From NCBI GenBank assembly GCA_964036275.1, contig OZ038434.1, forward strand, positions 19,705,879 through 19,769,878: a DNA stretch of 64,000 bases. Reading direction: 5' to 3'. Positions within the stretch are counted from its first letter, which is position 1. Each line of letters starts with the position of its first letter. Below, piece by piece: positions 39,201 through 52,200 of this stretch. Position numbers and translations under genes: made by a program. Source of the stretch: Litoditis marina. Taxonomy: Eukaryota; Nematoda; Chromadorea; Rhabditida; Rhabditidae. The notes beneath the pieces were generated by a model, which saw only the letters and a program-made list of their open reading frames with translations, searched no databases and had not been told where the DNA came from.

Positions 39201-40269
39201 TTTTTGAACTCCTCTTATGTGTAGAAACTCGTAAATGTTCATCTTATTAGCATAAGTTGAAACAGTCCCGAAATAATTGAGTGGCGGTGCTAACCAAAAA
39301 CACCCCCAAGTTGACGTGAATGGAGTTGCGATTTTCGCCCTACGTGGGATTTAGTGTTCAAACTTGGAATTTTTGAACTTCTCTCATGTGTAGAAACTCA
39401 AAAATGTTCATCTTATTAGCATAAGTTGAAACAGTCCCGAAATAATTGAGTGGCGGTGCTAACCAAAAACACCCCCAAGTTGACGTGAATGGAGTTGCGA
39501 TTTTCGCCCTACGTGGGATTTAGTGTTCAAACTTGGTATTTTTGAACTCCTCTCATGTGTAGAAACGTGATTGGAGTTGCGATTTTCGCCCTACGTGAGA
39601 TTTAGTGTTCAAACTTGGTATTTTTGAACTCCTCTCATGTGTAGAAACTTAAAAATGTTTATCTTATTAGCATAAGTTGAAACAGTCCCGAAATAATTGA
39701 GTGGCGGTGCTAACCAAAAACACCCCCAAGTTGACGTGAATGGAGTTGCGATTTTCGCCCTACGCGAGATTTAGTGTTCAAACTTGGTATTTTTGAACTC
39801 CTCTCATGTGTAGAAACTTAAAAATGTTCATTTTATTAGCATAAGTTGAAACAGTCCCGAAATAATTGAGTGGCGGTGCTAACCAAAAACACCCCCAAAT
39901 TGACGTGAATGGAGTTGCGATTTTTGCCCTACGTGAGATTTAGTGTTCAAACTTGGTGTTTTTGAACTCCCCTCATGTGTAGAAACTCAAAAATGTTCAT
40001 CTTATTAGCATAAGTTGAAACCGTCCCGGAATAATTGAGTGGCGGTGCTAACCAAAAACACCCCCAAATTGACGTGAATGGAGTTGCGATTTTCGCCCTA
40101 CGTGAGATTTAGTATTCAAACTTGGTATTTTTGAACTCCTCTCATGTGTAGAAACTTAAAAATGTTCATCTTATTTGCATAAGTTGAAACAGTCCCGAAA
40201 TAATTGAGTGGCCGTGCTAACCAAAAACACCCCCAAGTTGACGTGAATGGAGTTGCGATTTTCGCCCTA

Positions 40270-43200
40270 CGTGAGATTTAGTATTCAAACTTGGTATTTT
40301 TGAACTCCTCTCATGTGTAGAAAATTAAAAATGTTCATCTTATTTGCATAAGTTGAAACAGTCCCGAAATAATTGAGTGGCGGTGCTAACCAAAAACACC
40401 CCCAAGTTGACGTGAATGGAGTTGCGATTTTCGCCCTACGTGAGCTTTAGTATTCAAACTTGGTATTTTTGAACTCCCCTCATGTGTAGAAACTCAAAAA
40501 TGTTCATCTTATTAGCATAAGTTGAAACAGTCCCGAAATAATTGAGTGGCGGTGCTAACCAAAAACACCCCCAAATTGACGTGAATGGAGTTGCGATTTT
40601 TGCCCTACGTGAGATTTAGTGTTCAAACTTGGTATTTTTGAACTCCTCTCATGTGTAGAAACTCAAAAATGTTCATCTTATTAGCATAAGTTGAAACAGT
40701 ATTGAAATAATTGAGTGGCGGTGCTAACCAAAAACACCCCCAAATTGACGTGAGTGGAGTTGCCAATTTCGCCCTACGTGAGATTTAGTATTCAAACTTG
40801 GTATTTTTGAACTCCTCTCATGTGTAGAAACTTAAAAATGTTCATCTTATTTGTATAAGTTGAAACAGTCCCGAAATAATTGAGTGGCGGTGCTAACCAA
40901 AAACACCCCCAAGTTGACGTGAATGGAGTTGCGATTTTCGCCCTACGTGAGATTTAGTATTCAAACTTGGTATTTTTGAACTCCTCTCATGTGTAGAAAC
41001 TTAAAAATGTTCATCTTATTTGCATAAGTTGAAACAGTCCCGAAATAATTGAGTGGTGGTGCTAACCAAAAACACCCCCAAGTTGACGTGAATGGAGTTG
41101 CGATTTTCGCCCTACGTGAGATTTAGTATTCAAACTTTGTATTTTTGAACTCCCCTCATGTGTAGAAACTCGTAAATGTTCATCTTATTAGCATAAGTTA
41201 AAACAGTCCCGAAATAATTGAGTGGCGGTGCTAACCAAAAACACCCCCAAGTTGACGTGAATGGAGTTGCGATTTTCGCCCTACGTGGGATTTAGTGTTC
41301 AAACTTGGTATTTTTGAACTTCTCTCATGTGTAGAAACTCAAAAATGTTCATCTTATTAGCATAAGTTGAAACAGTCCCGAAATAATTGAGTGGCGGTGC
41401 TAACCAAAAACACCCCCAAGTTGACGTGAATGGAGTTGCGATTTTCGCCCTACGTGAGATTTAGTATTCAAACTTGGTATTTTTGAACTCCTCTCATGTG
41501 TAGAAACTTAAAAATGTTCATCTTATTTGCATAAGTTGAAACAGTCCCGAAATAATTGAGTGGCGGTGCTAACCAAAAACACCCCCAAGTTGACGTGAAT
41601 GGAGTTGCGATTTTCGCCCTACGTGAAATTTAGTATTCAAACTTGGTATTTTTGAACTCCCCTCATGTGTAGAAACTCAAAAATGTTCATCTTATTAGCA
41701 TAAGTTGAAACAGTCCCGAAATAATTGAGTGGCGGTGCTAACCAAAAACACCCCCAAATTGACGTGAATGGAGTTGCGATTTTTGCCCTACGTGAGATTT
41801 AGTGTTCAAACTTGGTATTTTTGAACTCCTCTCATGTGTAGAAACTCAAAAATGTTCATCTTATTAGCATAAGTTGAAACAGTATTAAAATAATTGAGTG
41901 GCGGTGCTAACCAAAAACACCCCCAAATTGACGTGAGTGGAGTTGCGATTTTCGCCCTACGTGAGATTTAGTATTCAAACTTGGTATTTTTGAACTCATC
42001 TCATGTGTAGAAACTTAAAAATGTTCATCTTATTTGTATAAGTTGAAACAGTCCCGAAATAATTGAGTGGCCGTGCTAACCAAAAACACCCCCAAGTTGA
42101 CGTGAATGGAGTTGCGATTTTCGCCCTACGTGAGATTTAGTATTCAAACTTGGTATTTTTGAACTCCTCTCATGTGTAGAAACTTAAAAATGTTCATCTT
42201 ATTTGTATAAGTTGAAACAGTCCCGAAATAATTGAGTGGCGGTGCTAACCAAAAACACCCCCAAGTTGACGTGAATGGAGTTGCGATTTTCGCCCTACGT
42301 GAGATTTAGTATTCAAACTTGGTATTTTTGAACTCCTCTCATGTGTAGAAACTTGAAAATGTTCATCTTATTTGCATAAGTTGAAACAGTCCCGAAATAA
42401 TTGAGTGGCGGTGCTAACCAAAAACACCCCCAAGTTGACGTGAATGGAGTTGCGATTTTCGCCCTACGTGAGATTTAGTATTCAAACTTGGTATTTTTGA
42501 ACTCCTCTCATGTGTAGAAACTTAAAAATGTTCATCTTATTTGCATAAGTTGAAACAGTCCCGAAATAATTGAGTGGCGGTGCTAACCAAAAACACCCCC
42601 AAGTTGACGTGAATGGAGTTGCGATTTTCGCCCTACGTGAGATTTAGTATTCAAACTTTGTATTTTTGAACTCCCCTCATGTGTAGAAACTCGTAAATGT
42701 TCATCTTATTAGCATAAGTTAAAACAGTCCCGAAATAATTGAGTGGCGGTGCTAACCAAAAACACCCCCAAGTTGACGTGAATGGAGTTGCGATTTTCGC
42801 CCTACGTGGGATTTAGTGTTCAAACTTGGTATTTTTGAACTTCTCTCATGTGTAGAAACTCAAAAATGTTCATCTTATTAGCATAAGTTGAAACAGTCCC
42901 GAAATAATTGAGTGGCGGTGCTAACCAAAAACACCCCCAAGTTGACGTGAATGGAGTTGCGATTTTCGCCCTACGTGAGATTTAGTATTCAAACTTGGTA
43001 TTTTTGAACTCCTCTCATGTGTAGAAACTTAAAAATGTTCATCTTATTTGCATAAGTTGAAACAGTCCCGAAATAATTGAGTGGCGGTGCTAACCAAAAA
43101 CACCCCCAAGTTGACGTGAATGGAGTTGCGATTTTCGCCCTACGTGAGATTTAGTATTCAAACTTGGTATTTTTGAACTCCCCTCATGTGTAGAAACTCA

Positions 43201-46200
43201 AAAATGTTCATCTTATTAGCATAAGTTGAAACAGTCCCGAAATAATTGAGTGGCGGTGCTAACCAAAAACACCCCCAAATTGACGTGAATGGAGTTGCGA
43301 TTTTTGCCCTACGTGAGATTTAGTGTTCAAACTTGGTATTTTTGAACTCCTCTCATGTGTAGAAACTCAAAAATGTTCATCTTATTAGCATAAGTTGAAA
43401 CAGTATTGAAATAATTGAGTGGCGGTGCTAACCAAAAACACCCCCAAATTGACGTGAGTGGAGTTGCGATTTTCGCCCTACGTGAGATTTAGTATTCAAA
43501 CTTGGTATTTTTGAACTCATCTCATGTGTAGAAACTTAAAAATGTTCATCTTATTTGCATAAGTTGAAACAGTCCCGAAATAATTGAGTGGCCGTGCTAA
43601 CCAAAAACACCCCCAAGTTGACGTGAATGGAGTTGCGATTTTCGCCCTACGTGAGATTTAGTATTCAAACTTGGTATTTTTGAACTCCTCTCATGTGTAG
43701 AAACTTAAAAATGTTCATCTTATTTGTATAAGTTGAAACAGTCCCGAAATAATTGAGTGGCGGTGCTAACCAAAAACACCCCCAAGTTGACGTGAATGGA
43801 GTTGCGATTTTCGCCCTACGTGAGATTTAGTATTCAAACTTGGTATTTTTGAACTCCTCTCATGTGTAGAAACTTAAAAATGTTCATCTTATTTGCATAA
43901 GTTGAAACAGTCCCGAAATAATTGAGTGGCGGTGCTAACCAAAAACACCCCCAAGTTGACGTGAATGGAGTTGCGATTTTCGCCCTACGTGAGATTTAGT
44001 ATTCAAACTTGGTATTTTTGAACTCCTCTCATGTGTAGAAACTTAAAAATGTTCATCTTATTTGCATAAGTTGAAACAGTCCCGAAATAATTGAGTGGCG
44101 GTGCTAACCAAAAACACCCCCAAGTTGACGTGAATGGAGTTGCGATTTTCGCCCTACGTGAGATTTAGTATTCAAACTTTGTATTTTTGAACTCCCCTCA
44201 TGTGTAGAAACTCAAAAATGTTCATCTTATTAGCATAAGTTGAAACAGTCCCGAAATAATTGAGTGGCGGTGCTAACCAAAAACACCCCCAAATTGACGT
44301 GAATGGAGTTGCGATTTTTGCCCTACGTGAGAATTAGTGTTCAAACTTGGTATTTTTGAACTCCTCTCATGTGTAGAAACTCAAAAATGTTCATCTTATT
44401 AGCATAAGTTGAAACAGTCCTGAAATAATTGAGTGGCGGTGCTAACCAAAAACACCCCCAAATTGACGTGAATGGAGTTGCGATTTTCGCCCTACGTGAG
44501 ATTTAGTATTCAAACTTGGTATTTTTGAACTCCTCTCATGTGTAGAAACTTTAAAATGTTCATCTTATTTGCATAAGTTGAAACAGTCCCGAAATAATTG
44601 AGTGGCCGTGCTAACCAAAAACACCCCCAAGTTGACGTGAATGGAGTTGCGATTTTCGCCCTACGTGAGATTTAGTATTCAAACTTGGTATTTTTGAACT
44701 CCTCTCATGTGTAGAAACTTAAAAATGTTCATCTTATTTGCATAAGTTGAAACAGTCCCGAAATAATTGAGTGGCGGTGCTAACCAAAAACACCCCCAAG
44801 TTGACGTGAATGGAGTTGCGATTTTCGCCGTACGTGAGATTTAGTATTCAAACTTGGTATTTTTGAACTCCTCTCATGTGTAGAAACTTAAAAATGTTCA
44901 TCTTATTTGTATAAGTTGAAACAGTCCCGAAATAATTGAGTGGCCGTGCTTACCAAAAACACCCCCAAGTTGACGTGAATGGAGTTGCGATTTTCGCCCT
45001 ACGTGGGATTTAGTGTTCAAACTTGGTGTTTTTGAACTCCTCTCATGTGTAGAAACTCAAAAATGTTCATCTTATTTGCATAAGTTGAAACAGTCCCGAA
45101 ATAATTGAGTGGCCGTGCTAACCAAAAACACCCCCAAGTTGACGTGAATGGAGTTGCGATTTTCGCCCTACGTGAGATTTAGTATTCAAACTTGGTATTT
45201 TTGAACTCCTCTCATGTGTAGAAACTTAAAAATGTTCATCTTATTTGTATAAGTTGAAACAGTCCCGAAATAATTGAGTGGCGGTGCTAACCAAAAACAC
45301 CCCCAAATTGACGTGAATGGAGTTGCGATTTTCGCCCTACGTGAGATTTAGTATTCAAACGTGGTATTTTTAAACTCCTCTCATGTGTAGAAACTTAAAA
45401 ATGTTCATCTTATTTGTATAAGTTGAAACAGTCCCGAAATAATTGAGTGGCCGTGCTAACCAAAAACACCCCCAAGTTGACGTGAATGGAGTTGCGATTT
45501 TCGCCCTACGTGGGATTTAGTGTTCAAACTTGGTGTTTTTGAACTCCTCTCATGTGTAGAAACTTAAAAATGTTCATCTTATTTGTATAAGTTGAAACAG
45601 TCCCGAAATAATTGAGTGGCGGTGCTAACCAAAAACACCCCCAAGTTGACGTGAATGGAGTTGCGATTTTCGCCCTACGTGAGATTTAGTATTCAAACTT
45701 GGTATTTTTGAACTCCTCTCATGTGTAGAAACTTAAAAATGTTCATCTTATTTGCATAAGTTGAAACAGTCCCGAAATAATTGAGTGGTGGTGCTAACCA
45801 AAAACACCCCCAAGTTGACGTGAATGGAGTTGCGATTTTCGCCCTACGTGAGATTTAGTATTCAAACTTTGTATTTTTGAACTCCCCTCATGTGTAGAAA
45901 CTCGTAAATGTTCATCTTATTAGCATAAGTTAAAACAGTCCCGAAATAATTGAGTGGCGGTGCTAACCAAAAACACCCCCAAGTTGACGTGAATGGAGTT
46001 GCGATTTTCGCCCTACGTGGGATTTAGTGTTCAAACTTGGTATTTTTGAACCTCTCTCATGTGTAGAAACTCAAACATGTTCATCTTATTAGCATAAGTT
46101 GAAACAGTCCCGAAATAATTGAGTGGCGGTGCTAACCAAAAACACCCCCAAGTTGACGTGAATGGAGTTGCGATTTTCGCCCTACGTGAGATTTAGTATT

Positions 46201-49200
46201 CAAACTTGGTATTTTTGAACTCCTCTCATGTGTAGAAACTTAAAAATGTTCATCTTATTTGCATAAGTTGAAACAGTCCCGAAATAATTGAGTGGCGGTG
46301 CTAACCAAAAACACCCCCAAGTTGACGTGAATGGAGTTGCGATTTTCGCCCTACGTGAGATTTAGTATTCAAACTTGGTATTTTTGAACTCCCCTCATGT
46401 GTAGAAACTCAAAAATGTTCATCTTATTAGCATAAGTTGAAACAGTCCCGAAATAATTGAGTGGCCGTGCTAACCAAAAACACCCCCAAGTTGACGTGAA
46501 TGGAGTTGCGATTTTCGCCCTACGTGAGATTTAGTATTCAAACTTGGTATTTTTGAACTCCCCTCATGTGTAGAAACTCAAAAATGTTCATCTTATTAGC
46601 ATAAGTTGAAACAGTCCCGAAATAATTGAGTGGCCGTGCTAACCAAAAACACCCCCAAATTGACGTGAATGGAGTTGCGATTTTTGCCCTACGTGAGATT
46701 TAGTGTTCAAACTTGGTATTTTTGAACTCCTCTCATGTGTAGAAACTCAAAAATGTTCATCTTATTAGCATAAGTTGAAACAGTATTGAAATAATTGAGT
46801 GGCGGTGCTAACCAAAAACACCCCCAAATTGACGTGAGTGGAGTTGCGATTTTCGCCCTACGTGAGATTTAGTATTCAAACTTGGTATTTTTGAACTCAT
46901 CTCATGTGTAGAAACTTAAAAATGTTCATCTTATTTGCATAAGTTGAAACAGTCCCGAAATAATTGAGTGGCCGTGCTAACCAAAAACACCCCCAAGTTG
47001 ACGTGAATGGAGTTGCGATTTTCGCCCTACGTGAAATTTAGTATTCAAACTTGGTATTTTTGAACTCCTCTCATGTGTAGAAACTCAAAAATGTTCATCT
47101 TATTTGTATAAGTTGAAACAGTCCCGAAATAATTGAGTGGCGGTGCTAACCAAAAACACCCCCAAGTTGACGTGAATGGAGTTGCGATTTTCGCCCTACG
47201 TGAGATTTAGTATTCAAACTTGGTATTTTTGAACTCCTCTCATGTGTAGAAACTTAAAAATGTTCATCTTATTTGCATAAGTTGAAACAGTCCCGAAATA
47301 ATTGAGTGGCGGTGCTAACCAAAAACACCCCCAAGTTGACGTGAATGGAGTTGCGATTTTCGCCCTACGTGAGATTTAGTATTCAAACTTTGTATTTTTG
47401 AACTCCCCTCATGTGTAGAAACTCGTAAATGTTCATCTTATTAGCATAAGTTAAAACAGTCCCGAAATAATTGAGTGGCGGTGCTAACCAAAAACACCCC
47501 CAAGTTGACGTGAATGGAGTTGCGATTTTCGCCCTACGTGGGATTTAGTGTTCAAACTTGGTATTTTTGAACTTCTCTCATGTGTAGAAACTCAAACATG
47601 TTCATCTTATTAGCATAAGTTGAAACAGTCCCGAAATAATTGAGTGGCGGTGCTAACCAAAAACACCCCCAAGTTGACGTGAATGGAGTTGCGATTTTCG
47701 CCCTACGTGAGATTTAGTATTCAAACTTGGTATTTTTGAACTCCTCTCATGTGTAGAAACTTAAAAATGTTCATCTTATTTGCATAAGTTGAAACAGTCC
47801 CGAAATAATTGAGTGGCGGTGCTAACCAAAAACACCCCCAAGTTGACGTGAATGGAGTTGCGATTTTCGCCCTACGTGAGATTTAGTATTCAAACTTGGT
47901 ATTTTTGAACTCCCCTCATGTGTAGAAACTCAAAAATGTTCATCTTATTAGCATAAGTTGAAACAGTCCCGAAATAATTGAGTGGCGGTGCTAACCAAAA
48001 ACACCCCCAAATTGACGTGAGTGGAGTTGCGATTTTCGCCCTACGTGAGATTTAGTATTCAAACTTGGTATTTTTGAACTCATCTCATGTGTAGAAACTT
48101 AAAAATGTTCATCTTATTTGCATAAGTTGAAACAGTCCCGAAATAATTGAGTGGCCGTGCTAACCAAAAACACCCCCAAGTTGACGTGAATGGAGTTGCG
48201 ATTTTCGCCCTACGTGAAATTTAGTATTCAAACTTGGTATTTTTGAACTCCTCTCATGTGTAGAAACTCAAAAATGTTCATCTTATTTGTATAAGTTGAA
48301 ACAGTCCCGAAATAATTGAGTGGCGGTGCTAACCAAAAACACCCCCAAGTTGACGTGAATGGAGTTGCGATTTTCGCCCTACGTGAGATTTAGTATTCAA
48401 ACTTGGTATTTTTGAACTCCTCTCATGTGTAGAAACTTAAAAATGTTCATCTTATTTGCATAAGTTGAAACAGTCCCGAAATAATTGAGTGGCGGTGCTA
48501 ACCAAAAACACCCCCAAGTTGACGTGAATGGAGTTGCGATTTTCGCCCTACGTGAGATTTAGTATTCAAACTTTGTATTTTTGAACTCCCCTCATGTGTA
48601 GAAACTCGTAAATGTTCATCTTATTAGCATAAGTTAAAACAGTCCCGAAATAATTGAGTGGCGGTGCTAACCAAAAACACCCCCAAGTTGACGTGAATGG
48701 AGTTGCGATTTTCGCCCTACGTGGGATTTAGTGTTCAAACTTGGTATTTTTGAACTTCTCTCATGTGTAGAAACTCAAACATGTTCATCTTATTAGCATA
48801 AGTTGAAACAGTCCCGAAATAATTGAGTGGCGGTGCTAACCAAAAACACCCCCAAGTTGACGTGAATGGAGTTGCGATTTTCGCCCTACGTGAGATTTAG
48901 TATTCAAACTTGGTATTTTTGAACTCCTCTCATGTGTAGAAACTTAAAAATGTTCATCTTATTTGCATAAGTTGAAACAGTCCCGAAATAATTGAGTGGC
49001 GGTGCTAACCAAAAACACCCCCAAGTTGACGTGAATGGAGTTGCGATTTTCGCCCTACGTGAGATTTAGTATTCAAACTTGGTATTTTTGAACTCCCCTC
49101 ATGTGTAGAAACTCAAAAATGTTCATCTTATTAGCATAAGTTGAAACAGTCCCGAAATAATTGAGTGGCGGTGCTAACCGAAAACACCCCCAAATTGACG

Positions 49201-52200
49201 TGAATGGAGTTGCGATTTTTGCCCTACGTGAGATTTAGTGTTCAAACTTGGTATTTTTGAACTCCTCTCATGTGTAGAAACTCAAAAATGTTCATCTTAT
49301 TAGCATAAGTTGAAACAGTATTGAAATAATTGAGTGGCGGTGCTAACCAAAAACACCCCCAAATTGACGTGAGTGGAGTTGCGATTTTCGCCCTACGTGA
49401 GATTTAGTATTCAAACTTGGTATTTTTGAACTCATCTCATGTGTAGAAACTTAAAAATGTTCATCTTATTTGCATAAGTTGAAACAGTCCCGAAATAATT
49501 GAGTGGCCGTGCTAACCAAAAACACCCCCAAGTTGACGTGAATGGAGTTGCGATTTTCGCCCTACGTGAGATTTAGTATTCAAACTTGGTATTTTTGAAC
49601 TCCTCTCATGTGTAGAAACTCAAAAATGTTCATCTTATTTGTATAAGTTGAAACAGTCCCGAAATAATTGAGTGGCGGTGCTAACCAAAAACACCCCCAA
49701 GTTGACGTGAATGGAGTTGCGATTTTCGCCCTACGTGAGATTTAGTATTCAAACTTGGTATTTTTGAACTCCTCTCATGTGTAGAAACTTAAAAATGTTC
49801 ATCTTATTTGCATAAGTTGAAACAGTCCCGAAATAATTGAGTGGCGGTGCTAACCAAAAACACCCCCAAGTTGACGTGAATGGAGTTGCGATTTTCGCCC
49901 TACGTGAGATTTAGTATTCAAACTTGGTATTTTTGAACTCCTCTCATGTGTAGAAACTTAAAAATGTTCATCTTATTTGCATAAGTTGAAACAGTCCCGA
50001 AATAATTGAGTGGCGGTGCTAACCAAAAACACCCCCAAGTTGACGTGAATGGAGTTGCGATTTTCGCCCTACGTGAGATTTAGTATTCAAACTTTGTATT
50101 TTTGAACTCCCTCATGTGTAGAAACTCAAAAATGTTCATCTTATTAGCATAAGTTGAAACAGTCCCGAAATAATTGAGTGGCGGTGCTAACCAAAAACAC
50201 CCCCAAATTGACGTGAATGGAGTTGCGATTTTTGCCCTACGTGAGAATTAGTGTTCAAACTTGGTATTTTTGAACTCCTCTCATGTGTAGAAACTTAAAA
50301 ATGTTCATCTTATTTGCATAAGTTGAAACAGTCCCGAAATAATTGAGTGGCGGTGCTAACCAAAAACACCCCCAAGTTGACGTGAATGGAGTTGCGATTT
50401 TCGCCCTACGTGAGATTTAGTATTCAAACTTGGTATTTTTGAACTCCTCTCATGTGTAGAAACTTAAAAATGTTCATCTTATTTGCATAAGTTGAAACAG
50501 TCCCGAAATAATTGAGTGGCGGTGCTAACCAAAAACACCCCCAAGTTGACGTGAATGGAGTTGCGATTTTCGCCCTACGTGAGATTTAGTATTCAAACTT
50601 TGTATTTTTGAACTCCCTCATGTGTAGAAACTCAAAAATGTTCATCTTATTAGCATAAGTTGAAACAGTCCCGAAATAATTGAGTGGCGGTGCTAACCAA
50701 AAACACCCCCAAATTGACGTGAATGGAGTTGCGATTTTTGCCCTACGTGAGAATTAGTGTTCAAACTTGGTATTTTTGAACTCCTCTCATGTGTAGAAAC
50801 TCAAAAATGTTCATCTTATTAGCATAAGTTGAAACAGTCCTGAAATAATTGAGTGGCGGTGCTAACCAAAAACACCCCCAAATTGACGTGAATGGAGTTG
50901 CGATTTTCGCCCTACGTGAGATTTAGTATTCAAACTTGGTATTTTTGAACTCCTCTCATGTGTAGAAACTTTAAAATGTTCATCTTATTTGCATAAGTTG
51001 AAACAGTCCCGAAATAATTGAGTGGCCGTGCTAACCAAAAACACCCCCAAGTTGACGTGAATGGAGTTGCGATTTTCGCCCTACGTGAGATTTAGTATTC
51101 AAACTTGGTATTTTTGAACTCCTCTCATGTGTAGAAACTCAAAAATGTTCATCTTATTAGCATAAGTTGAAACAGTCCCGAAATAATTGAGTGGCCGTGC
51201 TAACCAAAAACACCCCCAAGTTGACGTGAATGGAGTTGCGATTTTCGCCCTACGTGAGATTTAGTATTCAAACTTGGTATTTTTGAACTCCCCTCATGTG
51301 TAGAAACTCAAAAATGTTCATCTTATTAGCATAAGTTGAAACAGTCCCGAAATAATTGAGTGGCGGTGCTAACCAAAAACACCCCCAAATTGACGTGAAT
51401 GGAGTTGCGATTTTTGCCCTACGTGAGAATTAGTGTTCAAACTTGGTATTTTTGAACTCCTCTCATGTGTAGAAACTCAAAAATGTTCATCTTATTAGCA
51501 TAAGTTGAAACAGTCCTGAAATAATTGAGTGGCGGTGCTAACCAAAAACACCCCCAAATTGACGTGAATGGAGTTGCGATTTTCGCCCTACGTGAGATTT
51601 AGTATTCAAACTTGGTATTTTTGAACTCCTCTCATGTGTAGAAACTTTAAAATGTTCATCTTATTTGCATAAGTTGAAACAGTCCCGAAATAATTGAGTG
51701 GCCGTGCTAACCAAAAACACCCCCAAGTTGACGTGAATGGAATTGCGATTTTCGCCCTACGTGAGATTTAGTATTCAAACTTGGTATTTTTGAACTCCTC
51801 TCATGTGTAGAAACTTAAAAATGTTCATCTTATTTGCATAAGTTGAAACAGTCCCGAAATAATTGAGTGGCGGTGCTAACCAAAAACACCCCCAAGTTGA
51901 CGTGAATGGAGTTGCGATTTTCGCCGTACGTGAGATTTAGTATTCAAACTTGGTATTTTTGAACTCCTCTCATGTGTAGAAACTTAAAAATGTTCATCTT
52001 ATTTGTATAAGTTGAAACAGTCCCGAAATAATTGAGTGGCCGTGCTTACCAAAAACACCCCCAAGTTGACGTGAATGGAGTTGCGATTTTCGCCCTACGT
52101 GGGATTTAGTGTTCAAACTTGGTGTTTTTGAACTCCTCTCATGTGTAGAAACTCAAAAATGTTCATCTTATTTGCATAAGTTGAAACAGTCCCGAAATAA

